Source: Pseudomonadota bacterium (GTDB taxonomy: Bacteria > Desulfobacterota > JAPLJL01). Taken from it: DNA of 8,282 nt. The notes under the pieces were generated by a model. The model was not told where the DNA came from. It saw only the letters and a list, made by a program, of their open reading frames with translations, and searched no databases. The stretch's first letter is position 1. Each line of letters opens with the position of its first letter. Shown here piece by piece: positions 1 through 5,645 of the stretch. The DNA lies in the NCBI GenBank assembly GCA_026388615.1, contig JAPLJL010000276.1, positions 1-8,282 on the forward strand, in the 5' to 3' direction. Both the position numbers and the translations under genes were made by a program.

Positions 1-183
1 ACCCTTAACCCGGCCGCCAATAAGGTCGAAGCCTCGAAGACCGAACCCGCTCCGGCGGCGGCCCCAGCTCCGATCCCGCCTACCGCGGCAAAGCCGGCCG
101 CTCCAGCTAATCCTGTTGCCCCGGCTCCGGCCACGCCTGCGGCACCCGCTGCTCCGGCTCCGGAGAAGCCGGCCGGCAAATAA
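1..183 (+). CDS. C-terminal tail of an Ala/Pro-rich protein (partial, start outside window)
   Basis: The frame beginning at base 1 stays open for 60 codons and ends in tandem stops TAA TAG at 181-186. The peptide is a low-complexity tail made almost entirely of Ala and Pro, with a few Lys, Glu and Asn, and ends PEKPAGK. A strong intrinsic terminator begins about 40 bp after the stop, which supports a real gene end. Such tails occur on membrane or envelope proteins. Some SecG translocase subunits carry an Ala/Pro-rich C-terminal extension of this kind, so SecG is one candidate, but no diagnostic part of the protein lies in the window. The function is therefore left open. The Pro/Ala bias also makes frames in this stretch easy to misread. 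I chose this frame because it is open from the edge and ends just before the terminator. Confidence 0.6.
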   Translation, partial: TLNPAANKVEASKTEPAPAAAPAPIPPTAAKPAAPANPVAPAPATPAAPAAPAPEKPAGK

Positions 184-221
184 TAGTCATTTTGCTTTAC
201 TATTTTCAGGATTGATTTCCC

Positions 222-248
222 GGGCCCCGGAAACGGGGCCCTTTTTTT
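222..248 (+). terminator. Rho-independent terminator after the Ala/Pro-rich gene
   Basis: A perfect 8-bp GC stem (GGGCCCCG at 222-229 with CGGGGCCC at 234-241) closes a GAAA tetraloop and is followed directly by seven T residues (242-248). This is a canonical intrinsic terminator for the gene ending at 183. It isolates that gene from the acr3 remnant downstream. Confidence 0.93.
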
Positions 249-327
249 ATTTGCATTCTTCTCGTTTCGCTATTCGTTCAACGAATTATATGATCGCGTT
301 CATAGATGGTGTCCAACGGTCGTTATA

Positions 328-391
328 GTTGCCCGATTTATTTATCCCGATTCCAGAGGGACTTGTCCTGAAGCATGAAGGATCGGGCAAC
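328..391. repeat. 10-bp perfect inverted repeat (possible structured RNA)
   Basis: GTTGCCCGAT (328-337) is exactly inverted as ATCGGGCAAC (382-391), with 44 nt between. On the + strand the right arm is followed by GAGGTTTTTC, a short T-run, so a weak terminator is possible. The loop contains a smaller GGAC/GTCC pairing. It matches no riboswitch class I recognise. Confidence 0.55.
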
Positions 392-410
392 GAGGTTTTT
401 CTTCCAACGA

Positions 411-426
411 GCCTCATAAATGAGGC
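411..426. repeat. Short hairpin, 6-bp stem with 4-nt loop
   Basis: GCCTCA (411-416), loop TAAA, then TGAGGC (421-426) form a perfect small palindrome. It is the second of three hairpins in the gene-free stretch before the acr3 remnant. It has no T-tract, so it is not a standard terminator. An operator or an RNA hairpin are both possible. Confidence 0.5.
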
Positions 427-436
427 GACTACAAAA

Positions 437-454
437 CAATGAAAATAATCATTG
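437..454. repeat. Short hairpin, 6-bp stem with 6-nt loop
   Basis: CAATGA (437-442), loop AAATAA, and TCATTG (449-454) form a perfect inverted repeat 10 nt after the previous hairpin. The remainder of 249-528 contains no open frame with coding character and no promoter that I would defend. Confidence 0.45.
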
Positions 455-528
455 GAAATTTATACCCTCACCGCCGCTTTGAATATAGAATTAACCCTGG
501 TCGGTTGAAAATATATTTCGGATTATGA

Positions 529-924
529 TTGCTCAAATTAAGCTTTTGTTTCCGCCCCCTCACCCTGGTCGCCCTCTTTTTCACCATCATCGTGATGTTC
601 TCCCTCAAGGGGGAATACATCATCAAGGGACCCCTGGATGTCCTCCGGGTGGCGGTTCCGATGGGCTTTTACTTTTTCCTGATGTGGTTCGCCACCTTCT
701 TCCTGGTGAAAAAAATCGGGGGGAACTACGGGCAGACCGTCGCCACCTCCTTCACCGCCTCGAGCAACGACTTCGAGCTGGCCATCGCGGTCGCGGTGGC
801 CACCTTCGGCATCAACCACGGCGCCGCCCTGGCCGCGGTCATCGGACCGCTGGTCGAAGTGCCGGTGCTCATCGGGTTGGTAAATGTTGCCCTCCGGTTC
901 CGGAAAAGGTATTTTTCCCAGTAA
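529..924 (+). pseudogene. acr3: Acr3-family arsenite efflux permease, C-terminal fragment (N-terminal two thirds missing)
   Basis: The 131-residue frame matches the C-terminal third of Acr3/ArsB-type arsenite antiporters of the BART superfamily, inner-membrane proteins that expel As(III). Family-like landmarks run in order: RPLTLVALFFTIIVMFSLKGE (residues 9-29), FTASSNDFELAIAVA (75-89) and GPLVEVPVL (106-114). The last holds the conserved glutamate, E110 here, of a late transmembrane helix. Full-length family members have about 350 residues and ten helices. Here only about the last three or four remain, and the essential TM4 cysteine region is absent. Upstream sequence holds no other piece in any frame. 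The only starts are TTG at 529 or out-of-frame ATGs, without a good ribosome binding site. I read it as a 5'-truncated remnant, with the deletion or rearrangement point near 529-550. A misassembly join is the alternative. Its stop overlaps the next gene's start. Confidence 0.85.
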
Positions 925-1688
925 TGTCGGAATATCTTCGTTATACCTACGCCCTGACCGCCGCGGAGCTCGAGCGGCTTCGCCGGGAGCTTTCCGGCCG
1001 GAACCAGGCCCTTCCCAAAATCGAAAAGACCCCCTGCAAGGTTCTCGACCCCCGGATACCCATCGGCTACGCTACCCCGGATTCCTGGAACCAGGGTTCC
1101 TGCCGGCGGCGGGGTTCATGGTACCGCCGGTCCGACCAGGCGGGGAAATATATCGTCGGCAGCGCCTTCCGGCTCGAGGGATTCCCCGGGGGCACGGTCA
1201 TCACCGAGACGACTTTTACCCCTCCCCGCCTTCCCGGCCGGGAAGAACAGCTCGAGCTGATCCAATCGGAGATCTACCAGTCGGAGAAACCGGTTGACTG
1301 GGAAAACGTCGAAAGCTCAGAGGTCATGGAACTTTTTAAGGATTTTAAATCCATGGGCACCCGGGAGATCCCCGTGCTCCTCAAGCGCCTGAAGCCCCTG
1401 GGGCTCCGGGGCCTGGCCAAGGCCACCGTCCTCTTTCGTGAGATCTTCGTCACCAACTGCGCCAATCACGCCAACTTTCTCGATCCCCGCTACTTTATCG
1501 AAGAAAACGGGGAGAAAATCCCCTATTCCATTTCCGATAACACGCTTTTTATCTGCTCGGCCTGCGCCGAGATCTTTGATCTCGTCGGAGCCAGATTCCG
1601 GACCAAGCTGGTGGTCCCCTGCCTGGGCGCGGCCATCTACGGCCTGATGGAGATCAATCGCTACCACCGGGTGCAGAAGTTAGAATAA
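924..1688 (+). CDS. Conserved-looking hypothetical protein with CxxC and Cys/His motifs, coupled to acr3 remnant
   Basis: This 254-residue protein belongs to no family I can name. The ATG at 924 overlaps the acr3 stop in the arrangement TAATG, which suggests translational coupling. The frame stays open far upstream, but that part overlaps the acr3 coding frame and reads as a low-complexity shadow, so I chose the internal ATG. The N-terminal half is charged and has Cys38 and Cys60. The C-terminal half (about 140-254) looks most domain-like, with TNCANH (C179, H182), FICSACAEIF (C211 and C214, a CxxC) and VVPCLGAAIYG (C233). Five Cys/His residues clustered in this half could bind a metal, thiol-reactive metalloid or iron-sulfur cluster. 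No signal peptide or clear membrane helix is visible apart from a mildly hydrophobic stretch at 229-242. The position after acr3 suggests, but does not show, an arsenic-related role. No promoter lies between the two genes, so loss of the acr3 5' end may have changed its expression. Confidence 0.8.
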   Translation: MSEYLRYTYALTAAELERLRRELSGRNQALPKIEKTPCKVLDPRIPIGYATPDSWNQGSCRRRGSWYRRSDQAGKYIVGSAFRLEGFPGGTVITETTFTPPRLPGREEQLELIQSEIYQSEKPVDWENVESSEVMELFKDFKSMGTREIPVLLKRLKPLGLRGLAKATVLFREIFVTNCANHANFLDPRYFIEENGEKIPYSISDNTLFICSACAEIFDLVGARFRTKLVVPCLGAAIYGLMEINRYHRVQKLE

Positions 1689-1699
1689 TGGCCGGGAAT

Positions 1700-1801
1700 T
1701 TCTAATTTCTAATGACTAATGTCTAATCAATGTTGTTTGCAATTAGTGCTTGGTCATTAGTCATTGGGGTTTAATTAGAAATTAGACATTAGGAATTAGG
1801 C
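1700..1801. repeat. Palindromic 7-bp tandem array (CTAAT/ATTAG type)
   Basis: The left arm has four heptamers in exact register at 1700, 1707, 1714 and 1721, each ending CTAAT (for example TTCTAAT, GACTAAT). The right arm has the reverse-complement type at 1774, 1781, 1788 and 1795, each beginning ATTAG, plus one at 1756. Bases 1701-1713 pair perfectly with 1774-1786 (13 bp), and 1711-1720 with 1756-1765 (10 bp). The array fills the whole gap between the hypothetical gene and the diguanylate cyclase. Its last units supply the only Shine-Dalgarno-like AGG (1798-1800), 8 nt before the cyclase ATG. Confidence 0.9.
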
Positions 1802-1808
1802 ATTCACG

Positions 1809-2723
1809 ATGAACATCGCCTCCGGCCTTTCGCCCGAAATCCTGGATTCCCTTTACGACGGGATCTATATCCTCGGTCGGGACCGCAAGATCGTGTACTG
1901 GAACCAGGCCGCCGGGCGGATTTCCGGTTATCCCTCCGCCGAAGCCCTGGGCAAAAGCTGCCACGACCACATCCTCACCCATCTGGACGACGAAGGCCAG
2001 AATATCTGCCATACGCCCCTCTGCCCGATCGACCAGGCTTTTTCCGACGGCCAAACCCATGACACCCAGGCCTACCTCCAGCACAAGGAGGGGCATCGGG
2101 TCCCGGTCGAGATCCGCACCGTCCCGATTTTCGACGCCCGGGGTGAGATCGAGCGGGTCGTGGAGATCTTCCGGGAACACCTGCTCCCCGAAGCCACCCG
2201 CCAGCGGATCGAGGAGCTGGAAAAACTGGCGCTGATCGATTCCCTCACCGGGCTGGCCAACCGCCGCTTCGCCGAGATCACCATCGGATCGCGCCTGGCG
2301 GAAACCCAGCGGAACGTCTGGCCCTTCGGCCTCCTCTTCTTCGATCTCGACAATTTCAAGGGGATCAACGACGGTTTCGGACACGACGCGGGCGACCGGG
2401 TTCTGATGATGACCGCCAAAACCATGATCAACGCCCTCCGGCCCTACGATTTCGTCAGCCGCTGGGGCGGGGATGAGTTCGTGGTGCTGATCGTCAACGT
2501 GAACCGGGAAAAACTGCTCAAGGTGGCGGAGAAGCTCCGCCTCTTTATGGAAAAATCCACCTTCCCGCTGGGGGGAACCCGCCGCCGGGTCACGGTCTCG
2601 ATCGGGGCTGCCCTGGCCCGGCCGGACGATACCCCGGAATCCATCGTGAAAAGAGCCGACCAGGCGATGTACCGGTGCAAGCAGGCCGGGAGAAACTGCG
2701 TCCAGAACGAAGATGGGTCATAG
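1809..2723 (+). CDS. PAS-GGDEF diguanylate cyclase
   Basis: A 304-residue cytosolic protein predicted to condense two GTP into cyclic di-GMP. Residues about 8-122 form a PAS sensor domain (LYDGIYILGRDRKIVYWNQAA, then GHRVPVEIRTVPIFDARGE). A short helix (128-143) links it to a GGDEF domain starting at DSLTGLANRR (144-153). Catalytic features are complete: the metal-binding Asp179 in FFDLDNFK, the GGDEF signature at 220-224, and DQAMYRCKQAGRN near the end. An RxxD inhibitory site (RPYD, 211-214) lies the canonical five residues before GGDEF, so product inhibition is expected. The PAS domain carries Cys51, Cys67 and Cys72 in a C-x15-C-x4-C-P arrangement, a possible redox or metal-sensing site. 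No transmembrane segment is seen. The start follows a weak AGG in the upstream repeat. The stop codon lies inside the first heptamers of the next repeat. No c-di-GMP effector is adjacent. Confidence 0.95.
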   Translation: MNIASGLSPEILDSLYDGIYILGRDRKIVYWNQAAGRISGYPSAEALGKSCHDHILTHLDDEGQNICHTPLCPIDQAFSDGQTHDTQAYLQHKEGHRVPVEIRTVPIFDARGEIERVVEIFREHLLPEATRQRIEELEKLALIDSLTGLANRRFAEITIGSRLAETQRNVWPFGLLFFDLDNFKGINDGFGHDAGDRVLMMTAKTMINALRPYDFVSRWGGDEFVVLIVNVNREKLLKVAEKLRLFMEKSTFPLGGTRRRVTVSIGAALARPDDTPESIVKRADQAMYRCKQAGRNCVQNEDGS

Positions 2724-2778
2724 GTGATAGGTCATGGGTCATGGGCTAAAACCCAACAATCAACACCAACCACCTGAA
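2716..2778. repeat. 7-bp dyad array (GGT/ACC type) overlapping the cyclase stop codon
   Basis: Nine consecutive 7-bp units run without a phase break. Those at 2716, 2723, 2730 and 2737 start GGT (GGTCATA, GGTGATA), 2744 is the hinge GGCTAAA, and 2751-2778 are ACC/AAT-type units starting with ACCCAAC. The GGT cores of the left arm face ACC cores of the right arm symmetrically about the hinge for most pairs. The first unit begins inside the last codons of the diguanylate cyclase, and the TAG stop (2721-2723) lies across the first unit boundary. Confidence 0.85.
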
Positions 2779-2944
2779 AGCGATCAAATAATTCCAAATA
2801 AGGATTCAGAGACGTAATACTGTAATATAACGACGGCTACGGCAAAAAAAGCGCAAGCCAATAAGGCCCTGGAGGATACAGATTTAAGCTTCATAAGAAC
2901 GATTATATAAAATAAAAGGTCCTTCGGGTTCTTGTGTCCTTATC

Positions 2945-2972
2945 TCTGGCGCTCTTGAATCTGGCGCTCTTG
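2945..2972. repeat. Direct repeat, 13-bp unit at 15-bp period
   Basis: TCTGGCGCTCTTG occurs at 2945-2957 and again at 2960-2972. It opens a T/C-rich repeat tract in the gene-free gap 2779-3178. The AT-richer part of that gap, 2779-2930, holds nothing I can assign. Confidence 0.8.
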
Positions 2973-3020
2973 TCTCTTGGTCTTTTTTGCTCTTAGGCTT
3001 CTTAACTTTTAGGCTGTAAG

Positions 3021-3048
3021 CTACATACTGCATACTGCTTACTCCTTA
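3021..3048. repeat. 7-bp tandem array, CTGCATA type
   Basis: Four in-register heptamers lie at 3021, 3028, 3035 and 3042 (such as CTACATA and CTGCATA), each ending in TA and differing from its neighbour by one or two bases. A looser 8-bp period (GCTCTTAG, ACTTTTAG) precedes it. A further CTGCATACTG is found at 3081-3090, and two more CTAC-like units lie at 3147-3160. Confidence 0.8.
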
Positions 3049-3056
3049 CCCTCCGG

Positions 3057-3080
3057 GCCGTAGGCCCTCTGGGCCGGAGG
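3057..3080. repeat. GC-rich dispersed repeat, copy A
   Basis: The segment reads CCGTAGG at its left end and GGGCCGGAGG at its right end. Together with the preceding CTCCGGGCC it forms an imperfect GC-rich hairpin. Two related copies lie at 5390-5414 and 5441-5464, all sharing GTAGG followed about 10 bp later by CCGGAGG. Confidence 0.6.
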
Positions 3081-3095
3081 CTGCATACTGAGAGA

Positions 3096-3144
3096 GCAGG
3101 CTTCCCTCGACCACAATGCCTCGGGATCTTATCGAAAAGCCTGC
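3096..3144 (-). repeat. 8-bp inverted repeat downstream of the ABC-F gene
   Basis: GCAGGCTT (3096-3103) is exactly inverted as AAGCCTGC (3137-3144). Read on the minus strand it forms a stem-loop starting about 35 nt after the ABC-F stop codon. It lacks a T-tract, so it is at best a weak or factor-dependent terminator or a 3'-end stabiliser. Confidence 0.4.
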
Positions 3145-3178
3145 GGCTACCTGCCTACTGCCCACCCCGCCGGCCGGC

Positions 3179-5152
3179 TTACCCGTCCTTTTCCGACACC
3201 GCGGAAATCTCGGACATGACCTGTTCGAATTCCTGGTGGGCTTTCTCCCACCTCCAGTAACGGTCGGGAAGCTCCTCCTTCACCCGGACGTACTCGCCTT
3301 TCAGAGAAATCACGAGTTCGCTGTCCTTATAAGTATCCGGGAGCGCGAGCAGCCCTTCGATTTCCTGCTTTCTCCGCTCGAGTCCGGCGATTTCCTGCTC
3401 GAGCGTCTCGATCTCTTCCTTGAGCTTGTTCCGTCTCCGGCTCCCGGCCTGCCGGGCCTCGGCTTCCAGTCGCTTCCGGTCCCGGGTCTTTCTTCCCCCG
3501 GGGATGGAGGATTTTTCCGGGGCCGGGATGGCGGTTCCCGGCTCCGCCGGTTCCGAAACCGCCGGTTTTTTCGCGAGGTAATCCGAATAATTCCCGGTAT
3601 ACTCAAACAATTTTCCGGCCCGCAGCTCCACCACCCGATGGACGAGCTTGTCCAGAAAGTAGCGATCGTGGGAAATGACCAGGAGGGTGCCGTCGAAATC
3701 GTTCAGAGCTTCCTCCAGGGCCGCGCGGGCGGACTGGTCCAGGTGGTTGGTGGGCTCATCCATAATGAGGAAATTGACCGGGGCCAGCAGAATCTTGGCC
3801 AGAGAAACCCGGGCCTTCTCGCCCCCGGAAAGGGCCGCGATCCTCTTCTCCGCGTCTTCCCCGCGGAACTGGAAAACCCCGAGCGCGTTCCGGACCTCCT
3901 GCCGAAGACGGCTGGCCGCGGAGTCGGCCACCTCCCGGTAAACGGTTTTTTCCAGGTCGAGGGTATCCACCTGGTGCTGTTCGTAATAGCCGATCGCGGT
4001 CCGTTGGCCAAGCTCGAGCCGGCCCGCGTCCGGGGCAAGTTCCCCGGCGATCAGGCGGGCCAGGGTGGTCTTGCCCTCCCCGTTTCCGCCGATCAGGGCG
4101 ACCCGCTCCCCCCGGTAGATGGCGAGATCCAGCCCGGAAAAGATCGTGCGGTCGCCGTAGCGGAACTCCAGTTTTTCCGCCCGGACCACGTCGTGGTAGC
4201 TTTTCTCCTCCACCGAGAGCCGGAAGCCGAAGCGCGGGGGAGGCGGAGGTGGAAGCTCGGGCTCTTCCATATTTTCGAGGATCCGCATCCGGCTCTGCAC
4301 CTGCACCGCCCGGTCATTCCAGGCCCGGTAACGGTTGATATACCTCTGCTGGCGTTCGCGCTCCTCCCGCCATTCCTGGTGGCGCTTCCGGGCCACCTCG
4401 GCCCGCTTTTCCTTATCTATTTCGTAGAAGCGGTAATCCCCGGCGTAGAGCTCGAGCTTGCCCCGGTCGAGCTCGCCGATCTCCTGGGCCAGGCGGTCGA
4501 GAAAATAACGGTCGTGGGAAACCAGGAGGATGCTCCCCGGGAAAGACCGGAGGTATTCCTCCAGCCACTCGAGCGAGGGCAGGTCGAAATGGTTGGTCGG
4601 TTCGTCGAGCAGCAGTAGGTCGGGCTTCGAGAACAGGAGGCGGCCCAGGTAGACCCGCATCCGGTACCCCCCGGAGAGCTCCCGGAGCGGACGCCCGAAA
4701 TCCTCCTCCCGGAACCCGAGGCCGGAGAGAATGATCTTGGCGTCGTTTTCCAGCCGGTAGCCGTCCAGGCTCTCGAAGCGCTCTTCCAGCTCCGCGATCT
4801 CGCGGATGAGGGCGTCGTGGCCTTCCGGGTGATGAGAGAGCCCACTCTGGAGCGCGGCGATTTTCTGCTCGAGCGCCAGGACCTCTTCCCGTCCCTCCCT
4901 CACGGTCTCCAGCACCGTCCCGTGCCGGGCGGCGATTTCCTCCTGGGGCAGCAGCCCGATCCGGAAGCCCCGGGGCTTGATAATCGTTCCCTGGAACTCC
5001 AGCTCGCCCCGGATGATCCGGAGGAGGGTGGTCTTGCCCGCCCCGTTCGGGCCGACCAGTCCCACCCGGCGGCCGGGGTGGATGTTCCAATTGATCCCGG
5101 CGAGGAGGTCCCGCTCCCCGATCGAATAACAAATTTCCTTGAGTTGCAGCAT
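3179..5152 (-). CDS. ABC-F family ATP-binding protein (Uup/YdiF/YheS-like)
   Basis: This 657-residue soluble protein has two ABC ATPase domains and no membrane segment, the ABC-F layout. ABC-F proteins act on the ribosome, typically rescuing or adjusting stalled translation. Domain 1 has Walker A GPNGAGKTT (34-42), an arm-like insertion (about 85-135), signature LSGGY (159-163), Walker B LLLLDEP (179-185) and H-loop His213. A charged linker (about 240-300, the tRNA-contacting region in this family) leads to six prolines (301-306). Domain 2 has Walker A GGNGEGKTT (355-363), LSGGE (441-445), Walker B FLIMDEP (461-467) and His495. Both catalytic glutamates (E184, E466) are present. A flexible Pro/Ala/Glu stretch (530-550) precedes a Lys/Arg/Glu-rich coiled coil (about 555-655), like the C-terminal domain of Uup. 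The start has an AAAGGA box about 5-6 nt upstream. It is convergent with the cyclase and divergent from the DUF3160 gene. The subfamily, and any antibiotic-protection role, is not decided by the sequence. Confidence 0.96.
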   Translation of the reverse strand: MLQLKEICYSIGERDLLAGINWNIHPGRRVGLVGPNGAGKTTLLRIIRGELEFQGTIIKPRGFRIGLLPQEEIAARHGTVLETVREGREEVLALEQKIAALQSGLSHHPEGHDALIREIAELEERFESLDGYRLENDAKIILSGLGFREEDFGRPLRELSGGYRMRVYLGRLLFSKPDLLLLDEPTNHFDLPSLEWLEEYLRSFPGSILLVSHDRYFLDRLAQEIGELDRGKLELYAGDYRFYEIDKEKRAEVARKRHQEWREERERQQRYINRYRAWNDRAVQVQSRMRILENMEEPELPPPPPPRFGFRLSVEEKSYHDVVRAEKLEFRYGDRTIFSGLDLAIYRGERVALIGGNGEGKTTLARLIAGELAPDAGRLELGQRTAIGYYEQHQVDTLDLEKTVYREVADSAASRLRQEVRNALGVFQFRGEDAEKRIAALSGGEKARVSLAKILLAPVNFLIMDEPTNHLDQSARAALEEALNDFDGTLLVISHDRYFLDKLVHRVVELRAGKLFEYTGNYSDYLAKKPAVSEPAEPGTAIPAPEKSSIPGGRKTRDRKRLEAEARQAGSRRRNKLKEEIETLEQEIAGLERRKQEIEGLLALPDTYKDSELVISLKGEYVRVKEELPDRYWRWEKAHQEFEQVMSEISAVSEKDG

Positions 5153-5190
5153 AATTTTCCTTTACCCGCATTTATTTTAGCATCTCATCC

Positions 5191-5235
5191 GGTCAATCTG
5201 GTCTATCTCGTCTATCTAGTCTATCCAGTCTGTTT
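5191..5235. repeat. 9-bp tandem array, GTCTATCT type
   Basis: Five 9-bp units at 5191, 5200, 5209, 5218 and 5227 share the core GTCTATC, with drifting first and last bases (GGTCAATCT, then GGTCTATCT). The array lies about 40 bp upstream of the ABC-F start codon, in that gene's probable promoter or leader region. Confidence 0.85.
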
Positions 5236-5279
5236 GGTTCCTAGAAAACCCGGGGGGTCTCGCGACGCGCACTCTTTTA

Positions 5280-5344
5280 GGCGTAAGGCGTGAAACGTGA
5301 GGCGTCAGGAGTTGGCAGTCAAAAACAGGCGTTAGGTGTTGGGT
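5280..5344. repeat. 7-bp tandem array, GGCGTNA type
   Basis: Units at 5280, 5287, 5294 and 5301 (GGCGTAA, GGCGTGA and variants) run in register. After a looser stretch, two more follow at 5328 and 5335 (GGCGTTA, GGTGTTG). The end, GTTAGGTGTTGGGT (5331-5344), is the exact reverse complement of 8171-8184 in the terminal array. Confidence 0.85.
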
Positions 5345-5352
5345 TTTCAGAA

Positions 5353-5388
5353 GCCCGGCTTCCGGCCCGGCTTCCGGCCCCGCTTCCA
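5353..5388. repeat. 12-bp tandem repeat, three copies
   Basis: GCCCGGCTTCCG occurs perfectly at 5353-5364 and 5365-5376, and with two changes at 5377-5388. It leads directly into the GC-rich dispersed repeat copies. Confidence 0.85.
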
Positions 5389-5389
5389 G

Positions 5390-5464
5390 CCCGTAGGGCT
5401 TACAGGCCGGAGGGTAGGGGCCTACAGCCCGGTCTCCGACCTGTAGGGTCTACGACCCGGAGGG
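5390..5464. repeat. GC-rich dispersed repeat, copies B and C, with internal hairpin
   Basis: Two related units (5390-5414 and 5441-5464) share GTAGGG and end CCGGAGGG. Between them CCTACAG (5421-5427) pairs perfectly with CTGTAGG (5441-5447). A third relative is at 3057-3080. An open frame through this area (5290-5490) is only a translation of repeats. Confidence 0.65.
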
Positions 5465-5466
5465 AG

Positions 5467-5619
5467 GGGGGGTTAGTCCTCGCGACATGAAACAACGTGA
5501 GAAGTAAGACGTGAGAAGTAAGAGGTATTATATGTTTGATGAATTAATATATTTTTCTCTTCGTCTACCGTCTAACTTCTAACGTCTAACCTTTTTAAGA
5601 AGAGCGAGACTAACCCCCC
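5467..5619. repeat. 153-bp palindromic element: terminal inverted repeats enclosing 7-bp arrays
   Basis: GGGGGGTTAGTCCTCGC (5467-5483) is inverted at 5604-5619 with a single extra base. Inside, left-arm heptamers (GTGAGAA, GTAAGAC and so on from 5497, 5504, 5511, 5518) face right-arm cores TCTAAC at 5585-5590, 5578-5583 and 5571-5576, and TCTACC at 5564-5569. All four pairs share the same centre near 5543.5, which also matches the outer repeats within half a base. The centre is AT-rich. No transposase or clear target duplication flanks it. Confidence 0.8.
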
Positions 5620-5645
5620 AAAAAAGAAAACAGGAAATATGAACG

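Noticed and set aside
116..328. 70-codon + frame over the Ala/Pro-rich gene end
   Set aside because: It runs through the intrinsic terminator and is Arg/Pro-rich, a frame shadow of the GC-rich tail.
505..530. TTGAAA and TATGAT as a promoter for the acr3 remnant
   Set aside because: The spacing is only 13 bp, too short for a sigma-70 promoter.
525..923. Open frame extending the hypothetical gene upstream from 924 to an ATG at 525
   Set aside because: It overlaps the Acr3-encoding frame and reads as a Gly/Arg/His/Pro-rich shadow. The homology lies in the other frame and ATG 924 is positioned for coupling.
2818..2910. 30-codon open stretch with protein-like composition (ending ALEDTDLSFIRTII)
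   Set aside because: It has no ATG, GTG or TTG start and no ribosome binding site. It could be a gene remnant, but the evidence is too thin.
3116..4618. 500-codon open frame on the + strand
   Set aside because: It is antisense to the ABC-F gene, whose Walker and signature motifs are unambiguous. The + strand product is low-complexity Pro/Leu/Gly and starts in repeat sequence.
5290..5490. 66-codon open frame on the + strand
   Set aside because: It is entirely made of the 7-bp, 12-bp and GC-rich repeats and has no ribosome binding site.
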